DNA of 64,000 nucleotides from Roridomyces roridus (Eukaryota > Basidiomycota > Agaricomycetes > Agaricales > Mycenaceae). The notes under the pieces are model-generated. The model was not told the DNA's origin. It did no database searches and saw only the letters and a list, made by a program, of their open reading frames with translations. Location: assembly GCA_029378245.1 (NCBI GenBank), contig JARKIF010000006.1, forward strand, positions 2,232,001-2,296,000, given 5' to 3'. Position numbers and translations under genes: made by a program. Positions 52,321 through 62,339 of this stretch are shown here, in pieces. Positions within the stretch are counted from its first letter, which is position 1; each line of letters starts with the position of its first letter.

Positions 52321-53413
52321 CGACGGGTTGGCTACTGCTTCATCAAAATTGGCCTTTTCCATCATATTCGTCAGTCCTTCATTCTCTGGGCTTTAAGCTG
52401 AAACTGATGGACATGCTTGTAGGATTCTACCTCTCGGACTCCCCAAACCAGCATATCCTCAAATGCACGCTCGCCCCTCCTGCGTCACCGTAAGATTTCT
52501 GCTGATCGTTCCTCGGGATGAGACTGAACGTACCTGTTTAGCAAGTCCTCGACATTGAAACGTCAACGCGATACCCATTGCAAGACATACCATCTCCCAC
52601 CCGGCGTATTCCATTCTCTCCAATCCCCCGAATCGACCATAGCCGCCTCAGAATACCCGAACCGTGCCAACAGACTGCAGCCCGATCTAGAGTGCCCTCC
52701 CGGCCGCTCACCCTTTGCCCTCTTGCACCGCCATTGCTGGTCTTTGGCCTCCATCTCTTTTTACCCCAGAACGCTCCGACGACCACCAACGGTCCCACAA
52801 CGGCCATGCTTCATCTACTACCAATGACAGCCTATTCCCGACTTCCATTTCCCGCGCTGTACCAGCTCGCTGTCCTTTGCAGTCGCAATGCCCCGAAGAC
52901 CAGTCCAGATTTGAAATCACCATCGTTGCTTTCGACCGAGTTTCCTCAGTTATCCGAAGCTCCAGTTGCTTTCCGTCGTTCTGTCTTTGCTTTCGTCTGA
53001 GCATGCTGCATTTCTTCGTCCGGTAGGATCGCATACACAGTATCATTTTCTTTTTACTGACGTTCTGGCAGGATCTCCTGTCGTTTGTTATTCGTCTCGC
53101 CACCCCATGCGCCCCACATTGCATCAAGAACTGTAGATGATGGCAAGACCAGAAGACCCGGACATTGGTAGAGGAAGATTGCAGGAGGAGAAGGGAGGAG
53201 GACACGGAGGTTGGATGTCATTATAGATGGACTACATGTATGAAGCCGTCTAGCACATATTGGATCGCATTTTTCTGCCCAAGAATTCGATTGAATGATT
53301 TTACACTCTGCTCTACAGTAAGTAGCTCGGCATTTTAGAATCCAGCGGGCCACATTGCAGCCTAGGACGGAGACAATGCTACACCGAGAGGTAGCAGGGG
53401 CGCGAGGAGAAGA

Positions 53414-53858
53414 GTCGACATGATGGTGGAGAATGAAGGCAGTCAAGCTCGTTCCCGATGCAGTGTGACTCATGCTGGTGGTCCCGATGGAGGGCGAAGG
53501 GCTGGGGCTGGTCCAGTGACGCTACGCAATGAGAAAGGAAAAGGCGGCATTGTCTGATGGCGGATCATTTTCTCGGCCCTCTTTCCAACTCCCACTCCCA
53601 ATCGCACAAGGACTCACTCACGCACACCAGAAACAAGCAGCGAATCCAAGTCCGAACACACGGGATACGACGCTTCAAGATGCGACAACCAAGAAGACGA
53701 GGCAACTCAGGGCAGAAAGTTTTCAAAGTCAAGGTGCGAAGAGAGATCCAAAAAAGCGGATTGCATAGTCTACACGATACATGGGGCATAAGGCATATAA
53801 TGATACACTTCTAATTGTTTTCACAGTCCGATTTCACGAAAGCAAGTCAATAGCAAGT
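53414..53858. other. Spacer between right arm and the hydrophobin gene 3' end
   Basis: No gene is recognised. The right end is the 3' flank of the minus-strand hydrophobin-domain gene. Confidence 0.4.
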
Positions 53859-56800
53859 TTAGAGAGTGGTCGGGGAGCAGTTGAGACCGGTGCTGCCCTT
53901 GAGCTGCGAGCAAGCGCAGGGGGAGAGGCCGGAGCTGCAACTCCTGGTTCCATAGATCGACGACACAGCCTGGCAGGCCTGGGCGATCGCAGAGCCGACT
54001 TCAGAGCTGGCCTTGGTCAACCCGAATTGTTGCAAGAGGCTCTCAGCGGCGGAGGTCTCGGCTTGGATGATTTTGCTGCAGCAGTAAGTGTCCCGGCCGC
54101 CAATCGAGCCCGAAGAGCTCGTGGTCGTGGCCTGCGCCGTGGAACTGGTGTGGGTAGTGGCGGCTGCCGTGCTGCTGGTGCGGATGGTGGACGAGGAAGC
54201 CGGAACCGTGGAGGAGCGCACAGCTGATGAAGAGGCGGCTGGAGCGGTAGAGCTCGGGTGGCTGCTCGAGGAAGGAGCAGAGGAACTCGGGCGGGCGACC
54301 GAAGAAGAGGCAGCAGCGCTACTGTAGCGAGCGGATGAAGACACTGCTGCAGAGCTGCTGGGGTGAGGAGCCGAGGACGATGCAGCCGCGCTGCTAGAGT
54401 GGGCAGAGGAAGAGGCTGCAGCAGAGCTGGAGTGAGCCGAAGAGGAGGCTGCCGCACTGCTGTAGTGAGCGGATGAAGACATCACAGAGCTGCTGGGACG
54501 AGCAGCCGACGATGATGAGGTCACGACGCTGCTAGGGTGAGCGGTGGAAGACGCTGCAGCAGAGCTGGAGTGAGCCGAGGAAGAGGCGGCAGCGCTGCTG
54601 TAGCGAGCGGATGAAGAAACTGCTCCAGAGTTGCTGGGGTGAAGAGCCGACGACGAGGCCGCAACGCTGCTGGAGCGAGCAGACGAGGAAGGAATAGCAG
54701 AGCTGGAGTGAGCCGTGGAAGAGGAAACTGCGGTGCTGCTCGGGCGGGCAGATGATGAGGCTACAACGGAGCTGTAGCGGCTCGATGAAGAGGCACTGCT
54801 AGAGCGAGGGGCCGAGGAAGAGGCGGCGCTGCTTGAGTGAACTGATGAAGCAGAGCTGCTACGAGCGGCAGAAGAGGAGGGCGAGGCGCTGGTGTAGCGG
54901 GCTGATGAAGAGGCGCTGCTAGAGCGAGGTGCCGAGGAGGAGGCTGCAGCGCTGCTGGAGCGTACAGAAGACGCTGGCGCAGAGCTGGGGTGAGCCGAGG
55001 AAGAGGCGACGCTAGAGCGGGCGGCGGAAGAAGATGCCGCGCTGCTGTAACGAGCAGACGAGGACACCGCAGAGCTAGAACGGGTCGATGAAGCAGAGCT
55101 CGAACGAGCTGCAGACGAAGAAGCCGCGCTGCTGGGACGAGCAGAGGAGGAGACCGCCGCAGAAGAGCTGGCGCGGACTGATGAAGCAGAGTTGCTACGA
55201 GCAGCGGAGGAAGAAACGGCAGTGCTGCTGTAGCGAGCGGATGAAGCAGAGCTGCTGGAACGGGCGGCCGAGGACGAAGCCACGCTTGAGCGAGCCGAGG
55301 ATGCAACGCTGCTGGAGTGGGCAACTGATGAAGACGGACGGGCTGAAGAAGACGAGTGAATGCTCGAAGCACCGGCGCTGGAAAGCGAGACTGGAGAAAC
55401 TATGAGCTTTTTCGCTTTTTTGGTGAGTAAAGAGAAACATTACCGCTCGAACAATCAATGCCGATGGCGCTGAAAAGAGTCTTGCAGCATTGCAGAGGAC
55501 GCTTGGACCCAGAGCTAGAAAAGAAGTCAGAATGAAATTCTCAAGAACAAACGGGATACTCACCAAGACTTGGTTCCGTCAGCAGCAGTGGTAGCAGGCA
55601 CACATGCCACACCGATGTTTTGACCAACATTCAAAGAGGACGAGACACCGGCGTCGTTCAAGCAGCTGCTCCCATACGGGCTAGTGGGAAGCTCGATGCT
55701 GTCACAGCAGAAAGTGCTCTGTCCGTTGCACGAAACAGATCCAGAGGCAGAAGGCGAGGCACTGGAAGCCGTGCGGGAAGCGGAAGCCGAGCTCGGGAGA
55801 TGAGATGTGGAAGCTGATGCCGAAGAGCGGACGGAGGAAGAGCTGGAGTGGGCCGCGGAAGAGCTGCTGGCACGAACGCTGGAGGCCGAGCTGCTACGGA
55901 CGGAGCTGCTAGCCGAGGAGCTGGCGTGAGCGGAAGATACAACGGCGCTGCTCGAGCGAACCGATGATGCCGAGGCAGAGCTGGAGTGGGGCCCAGAAGA
56001 GCTACTGGGACGGGCACTGGAAGCCGAGCTGCTAGCTGAGCTGGGGCGGGCAGAAGATACAACGGCGCTGCTGGAGCGAACCGATGCTGATGATGCTGAT
56101 GCCGACGAGCGGACGGATGCAGAGCTGGAGTGCGCCACGGAAGAGCTGCTGGGACGAGCACTGGAGGCCGAGCTGCTAGCTGAGGAGCTGGGGTGGGCAG
56201 AAGACACAACCGCGCTGCTGGAGCGAACTGATGCCGATGATGCCAAGGCAGAACTGGAGTGGGCCGCGGAAGAGCTGCTGGGACGAGCACTGGAAGCCGA
56301 GCTGCTACGGACAGAGCTGCTGGCCGAGGAGCTGGAGCGGGCGGAAGATACAACCGCGCTGCTGGAGCGAGCAGATGCCGATGATGCCGAGCTGGAACGA
56401 ATGACAGATGATGACGTCGCAGCCGAGGAGCGTGCCGAAGCAGAGCTGCTGGCCCGGATGCTGGCGGAAGAGCTCTGGCGAATGCTGGAAGAGCTAGCAG
56501 AGCTCGAACGAGTCGAAGACGCGGCAACACTCGCAGATGAGCTGTAACGAATCGAAGACGACGACGGCGCGGCGGAAGAGCGGGCCGAAGAGCTGCTGGA
56601 GGAGCTCGGACGAGTTCCAGATGATGAAGCAGAGCTGGAATACGCAGAACTGCTGGCTACGGCGCTGGAATGGGCCGAAGAGACGGCAGAGCTACTGGAA
56701 CGAGCTGCAGAGGATGAAGCACGAGCCGAGGCCGAGCTTGAGGCAGAGACGGGCGTCGAGCTACTGCTACGAGCGCTGCTAGATGCCTGGTGTGATTGAG

Positions 56801-59800
56801 AAGCAGAGCTGCTTGCACGGATGGAAGAGGCCGACGAAGAGGCGCTGCTTGCACGGGAAACCGAAGCAGACGGCGAAACTGAGCTGCTAGGACGCGAAGA
56901 TGAAGTCGCGCTGCTCGAATGAGCTGCAGAGGAAGATGCAGATGACCGGACTACCGAAGAGGAAGCACGAGAACTACTGGCACTCGCGGAAGAGTAGCCG
57001 GATGAGCGAGCCACCGAGGCAGAGCTAGCATGGGAGGCCGACGACGATGGAACGGCACTGCTGGAACGAACTGCAGATGACGACGCGGTGTTGCTGGCGC
57101 GCGAAACAGACGAAGAGCTGCTGACACGCGATGCAGATGCAAACGCAGAACCGCTTGAGTGCGCTGAAGAAGCTAAAGGAAATTTCGTTAGAATTAGAGT
57201 ACAAGAATAGAATTTATAGCTTACCTGAGCTGCTCAAGCGAGAGGACGATGAAGGCCGAGCGCTGACGCTGGAAGCAGAAGATGCCACCGAGCTACGAGC
57301 ACTGCTTGAGGGCGCCGAGGAAGAGTGGAACACCGAAGATGTCGAATGGCCGTGAGAGCTGCTCGAAGAGCCAGGAGCAGATGATGAAGCAGAGCTGCTA
57401 GCCCGGGTGGAAGCTGAAACAGACGAAACACGGGCGCTACTCGCAGCCGACGCAGAGCTGCTGGCACGGGAGACCGAAGCGGAGGCGCTGGCAGAACGAG
57501 ATGCCGAGGCACTGGTGCTGCTGGCCTTGGAGGCGTTGGACGAGGCGCTTGCAGAGCGAGACGCTGAAGCAGAGACGGCAGAGCTGTTAACTCGGGAGGC
57601 ACTGGAAGCCGAGGCGCTGGCAGAGCGAGAAGCAGACGAGCTGCTGGCCCGGGAGGCAGAACTGCTGGAAGCCGGAGCAGATGAGGAAGCGCGAGTGCTG
57701 CTCGAATAGTGCGGCGCTGAAGACGAGGCAGAACTGCTAGCGCGGATGGATGCCGAAGCGCTTGCAGAATGAGAGGCGGAAGAACTGCTAGCCCGCGATG
57801 ATGCCGAAGCACTTGCCGAGTGAGATGCCGAAGCGGCAGAACTGCTGACCCGGGATGCAGACGCGCTTGAAGCCGAAGCAGACGAAGAAGCGCGGGAGCT
57901 GCTGGAAGAGCGGGGAACGGAAGATGAGGCAGAGCTACTCACACGGGAGACAGAAGCCGAAGCACTGGCAGAACGAGACACCGAAGCAGAAACAGCTGAA
58001 CTGCTAGCACGAGAAGCAGAGATACTGGCACTCGCAGAACGGGATGCCGAAGTCGAGGCCGTCGAGCTACTCATCCGAGACGCAGAGCTGCTAGCCCTGG
58101 AGGCAGAGACACTGGAAGCGGACGAGGATGGGCGGACACTGCTTGACGAGCGAGCCACTGAGGAGGAGGCAGAGCTGCTGGATGACGGAGCCGATGAGCT
58201 GCGAACGCTGCTCGAAGAACGGGCGACGGAAGCCGACGAGCTGCTTGCCCGAGAAACAGAGGCTGATGCCGAGCTGCTGGCACGGGAAGCGCTGCTCGAT
58301 GAGCGGACCGCAGAAGAAGAGGAGGCACCAGCAGAGGAATGGCCGTAAACAGAGCTGCTCGCACGGGAAGCAGACACAGACGCAGAGGAGCGAAGGATCG
58401 AAGCCGACGACGCAGAGGCACTCGAACGCGATGCTGAAGCGGACGAGGAGCCACTGGGGCGCGAAGACGACGACGAGGCCCGCATGCTGCTAGCCGACGA
58501 CGAGCGAGGAATAGAAGCGGAGCTTCCAACAGCACTGGAGCTGGCACGGATCGACGCCGATGACGAGCTGCGAGCGCTGCTGGAAGACGCGGCGCTAACC
58601 GAAGAATGACCAACGGAAGAGCTCGAGCTAGCGGAGCGAGACGCCGAAGTCGACGACGCAGAGGCACTCGAACGCGATGCCGAGGCAGATGCGGAGCTGC
58701 TGGCACGGGAAGAGGATGAAGACGAAGAACGGACACTGCTGGCTGACGCCGAGTGAGAGTTGGAAGCAGAGCTGCTAGCACGGGAGGCGCTACTCGAGGA
58801 GTGGACCGCAGAAGAAGAGGCACCGGCAGAAGAATGGCCAAACACCGAGCTGCTCGCACGAGAAGCAGAAGCAGAGGCTGAGCTGCTAGCACGGGAGGCA
58901 CTGCTGGACGCCGAAGCCGAGCTGCGAGCACTGCTGGAAGAGCGAGACGCCGAAACCGACGAGGCAGAGGCGCTCGAATGCGATGCAGAGATGGACGCAG
59001 AGCTGCTCGCACGGGAAGTAGATGAAGACGACGAACGGACACTGCTGGCCGACGGCGACTGAGAGTTGTAAGCAGAGCTACTAGCACGGGAGGCACTAGA
59101 TGCCGAAGCCGAGCTGCGAGCACTGCTTGAAGAGTGGGGCACCGACGCCGACGACGCAGAGCTGCTTGAACGCGAAGCCGAAGCGGACGCGGAGCTGCTC
59201 AAATGCGAAGGCGACGACGATGCACGCACACTACTGGCGGACGACGAACGAGGGACCGATGCAGAGCTGGAGCTTGCATGGACCGACGTCGAGGACGCGT
59301 GTGATGAAGAAGTAGACGATGCAACTGAAACTCATGAGCCCGTGGTCCTGAATAGAAAAAATCGACACTCACTTTGCATGCAATCCACACCAACTCCGGT
59401 ACTGGCGGTGTTTCCGCAACATTGTGCAAGAGTGCTGCCAGATGAACTAGGAAGAAATGAGCCTCAAGAACAAGGGCGAAAAGAATCAGGCACTCACCAT
59501 TTGCCATCTGCAGCAGCGACCGCACAACCGGTACCGACATACTCGCCCCAGGCACTCGAAGGTACACCGAGGCCACTGAGTATATTTTTGCCAGCAGAGC
59601 TGCTGGTAGAATCGAAGCCCGAGCAGCAGAACTTTTTCTTTGTTCCACAGGTGTAGGGCGTTGAAGAGGGCGTCAAACGCTTGACGACGCCTATAACATT
59701 GTGAGCCAACGACCGAGGACAAGAAGAAGAAACTCACCGGGAGTCCGGCGCCGGGGAGGGAGCGGAGGTAAACCGCGAGCCAACCGACGAGCGTTGGTGT

Positions 59801-59870
59801 CTTGAGGGAGAGCGTCGACGGCGACGAAGGTTGCAAGAGAGAGGGCAGAGAGTAGGATAGTGGTCTTCAT
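53859..59870 (-). CDS. Secreted three-hydrophobin-domain protein with long Ser/Ala-rich linkers
   Basis: One frame of about 1,900 residues after removing about six short introns. The start MKTTILLSALSLATFVAVDA is a signal peptide; next come LPQDTNARRLARGLPPLPP and dibasic RRR/KR sites. Domain A (59380-59649) has all eight hydrophobin cysteines: C-x6-CC-x32-C-x8-C-x8-CC-x11-C. A linker of over 1,100 residues, almost only Ser, Ala, Arg and Val, follows. Domain B (55451-55730) has C-x6-CC-x33-C-x12-C-x8-CC-x10-C plus one extra Cys. A second Ser/Ala-rich linker of about 430 residues leads to domain C (53877-54083), which lacks Cys1 and has CAC instead of the second CC. The Cys4-Cys5 intron position is shared by A and B. 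The linkers should be heavily O-mannosylated. Hydrophobins self-assemble at cell-wall and air interfaces; this one would be a tethered, mucin-like version. The frame is open across all repeats. Confidence 0.82.
53877..54083 (-). other. Degenerate hydrophobin-type domain C
   Basis: It begins at TYCC with no Cys1, then x34-C-x11-C-x6-C-A-C-x10-C. The Cys5-to-Cys7 region lacks the intron found in domains A and B. It lies at the extreme C-terminus. Confidence 0.65.
55451..55730 (-). other. Hydrophobin-type domain B
   Basis: Eight-Cys pattern from SCNGQSTFCC to IGIDC, with an additional Cys (SSC) between Cys3 and Cys4. The intron again splits the Cys5 codon (tg/c), showing common ancestry with domain A. 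Confidence 0.8.
59380..59649 (-). other. Hydrophobin-type domain A
   Basis: Eight-Cys pattern from YTCGTKKKFCC to VGVDC; the intron between Cys4 and Cys5 completes the fifth Cys codon (tg/t). Spacing falls near class I hydrophobins except Cys5-Cys6 (8 instead of the usual 5-6). Confidence 0.8.
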
Positions 59871-60454
59871 GATTTTGAGTCGTTACAAGTGTTGTTCGTT
59901 GATACTGCATAACGAAAATCTGCCCTGCTTTTATAGCATTGCTGAAAAAAAGTCTGGACCGTTAAAGGAGAAGATAGGGGGCGGAAGTAGAGTGAGACAT
60001 GGCGGAACGACTTGCCTCCGCGGAAGCAAGCGGAAGCGAATTTCCTGCTGCCTTTTCCACGGATGGTGTACACATGAATGAGGAGAAAAATCTGCGCTAC
60101 ACGACGCCGAAAAAACCGTGATTTTTGGTCCAAGGGACGCCGAGATATGGCGAAAATGGTTCCAAAGGCGGTGCAAGACATAGGAGAATTTCGTCTCGGA
60201 GATGGGCCCAGGCTCATGGGAGCTCGGATAGACCGCAGGGGGTCAGACGTACCCCAATTCTCTTTGAATCTAGGCCTGGGTGAGGCAATTTGGGGCATCG
60301 GCGCGTTTGATGTAGTTGGTTCAAATTCAAAGTGGTCGTGATCACATCACTCTCGCGAAGCCGGGACCTTCTGCCCCAGAAAACATTTACTCAGGCAAGT
60401 CAAGGGTGCATGTACAACGCATGTTTCGTCCAGTCGTACACGCTCTCTCTACAA
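59871..60454 (-). promoter_or_regulatory. Promoter of the hydrophobin-domain gene, with TATA box
   Basis: TATAAAA on the minus strand (59929-59935) lies about 59 bp upstream of the ATG. No gene is seen in the rest of the interval up to the vWA gene stop at 60455. Confidence 0.5.
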
Positions 60455-61797
60455 TCAACGATATCGGTTTTTTTGCTCATCTACTCTTCGATTTATCCCT
60501 CCGACAAGAACTTTAATAAGACCGTCAGCTGTCACAGGATGGAGCTTTGAATACGGTGTAGTGTCGACAATATCCTGTTCCCGACGTGAGTCAAAAGCGA
60601 GCAGAGTATCAGTGACAGACATACACGAATGTCGCCCGCTTTCGCGAGGTCGTCGTCTAATTCTCGGAGTGCTTGGGTAGCTGTCGCGTCGCTTCCTATT
60701 TGCACAAACTGGATACCGATCTGGATGTGAGCAGTCAGTGGATGCTGATAGACAACCACTGTGGTCACACTGACCTGGGTCAGACACAAATTGGGTATGT
60801 CCTTTAGGCGCTTCGCAGCATCGACGATCGTGTATTTAGGGCTGTCAGCTACGTGAATCGCGGTCAGAACTCTCCAGAAGGGTCGACAACAGCTTACTGG
60901 CTTCCCCGTCCGTGATGACAATGACATTGACGCGTTTTATAACCTCTCCCGTTCGTCTGTCTCGAGGAGTTCCGTCTGGGTCAATTCGTGCCTTCTCAAG
61001 CGCCACAAGCCGTGGTTTAAGAATCTGTTCTAGGCACTCGCCCGTGTGCGTGGCTCCCCTGGGACCGACTCGTGCGAAAACCGTTTGTACTTGCGACGCA
61101 GACTAGAGTAATGTAAGTCAACGCTGCCTTCGTTAACAGAGACACTGACCTTCACATTGAGGGCTTCCTTTGGATTGTTGATGAAAAAGATATCAAGGCC
61201 GTCGTCGTCGTATTTCTGCGCCGTCTCTGCCAATGCTTCCAGCGCTTGGCCAGCCTGGATGTCCTACGTAAACAAAGGCGGTGGCAGATGCACACATGAA
61301 CAAAGCACCTCGTCCCACCGCGTGAACCCGCGCCTTGACCCGGGAAGCGCCATGGACCCGGAATCGTCGACAAGGATGACGGTATCGTATTTCCTCAGGA
61401 TCTCGAGAGCATCTTCCAAACTCTCTTTCCGTAATGGTGCTCGGAGCCCTGGGAAATCGTTAATTAGGGTCTAAAATACCGTCCACAGTTCACGTACAAT
61501 CAGCAGAGTTGTATTTGAATCTCCCATTTCGCTTGGGAGCCGGGTCTGCCACAGCATCTTCGTAGCTCGGCGGAAAGAGGTCCGGATCTCTCGCACGTGG
61601 CTCCGCCGAACGACTACGTCGATGACCAAACCAAACGGACAGGAAGGAGGAGGGCGATCGTCTGTCTGGCTCGGGTTCGACAGTATATTGTGCAGTGTTG
61701 CAAAGCCACATTCGCCCAGTGGGCTGCAGGACTGACGAGGGAAGCTTTTCTTGGACCATGAGCTGGGAATGCTGGACTGAGATGCAGAGTGTCGCAT
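60455..61797 (-). CDS. von Willebrand factor A domain protein
   Basis: The start MRHSASQSSIPSSWSKKSF, then a predicted 45-nt intron, give a basic region and DLFPPSYEDAVADP (a PPxY motif). The vWA domain follows: APLRKESLEDALEILRKYDT, ILVDDSGSMA (MIDAS DxSxS), RGFTRWDE, then AETAQKYDDDGLDIFFINN, TRVGPRGATHTG-type loop sequence, VNVIVITDGEA, and IGIQFVQIGSDATATQAL. The end is IRDIVDTTPYSK through NRRVDEQKNRYR. Intron borders are good, for example cgt/gtatgt to aacag/gat restoring IRDIVDTTPY. Fungal proteins of this layout are common and uncharacterised; they bind partners through the metal site. The PPxY could recruit a WW-domain ubiquitin ligase. Confidence 0.82.
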
Positions 61798-62339
61798 TTT
61801 AAGGAGTCGCAGAAAGCTGTAAGGATACCAGCGCTAGTGTCACTGGTGCCCGACGGGCAGCCAAATGCATCTTCTTGGATTTCCATCGTACAGCACAGTG
61901 GTGTCGAACTTATTCAAGAACAGCGACTGCCTTCAGTATTGGTTTCGCCTTGAAAAGGATTGGAGGCTGGACTCCAAAGTAGAAAATTCTTACAGCTTGG
62001 TTTGCGGGAGCAAAACAGTACGGCTGTCGTGGACGATACAGCTCTCGTCGCTTCCACGGGAACGAAACGACAAGATGCGACCTCCGATGCAAAAGCTGTC
62101 CTAGATTAACGTCCTGATAATGCATGGCATTGGGCGCTCAAGGGAGGCGCGGGTCCATGGAAGATGTATTCCGGGAGTCGAATGGGTCGCAAAGTGAAGC
62201 TGTTGAAAGCTGTGCATTGGCAAGGAGTCCAAAATAGTATGCAGTATTCAAGGCACAGGCAGGTATATGTATTTTCATAGGCAAGAAGTGCGTATCTGTA
62301 GAGTAAAATCGTCCATCTCTTCTTCAAAATTGGCGAACG
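61798..62339. other. Intergenic region between vWA and MADS-box genes
   Basis: Both genes are on the minus strand, so this should contain the vWA promoter and the MADS-box 3' flank. No gene is seen. Confidence 0.4.

Larger units (their letters stand above)
49441..53413. repeat. Right arm of the inverted repeat, ending in an UNC-50 remnant
   Basis: Reverse complement of 32016-36062. The core at about 49783-53088 is near-identical to the left arm with no net indel. The inner edge (49441-49783) has diverged by substitutions and short indels. The outer edge (about 53090-53413, read on the minus strand) is a decayed copy of the last coding stretch and 3' flank of the UNC-50 gene, recognisable from cttctcctcgcgcccctgct and from NVARWIL. 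Because the intact UNC-50 gene adjoins the left arm, the right arm is most simply the derived copy. Confidence 0.9.

Noticed and set aside
58760..59062. Glu/Ala/Leu-rich open frames on the + strand over the Ser-rich gene
   Set aside because: They are the antisense shadow of Ser/Ala/Arg codons; no start context, splice structure or family match, whereas the minus strand has a signal peptide and hydrophobin domains.
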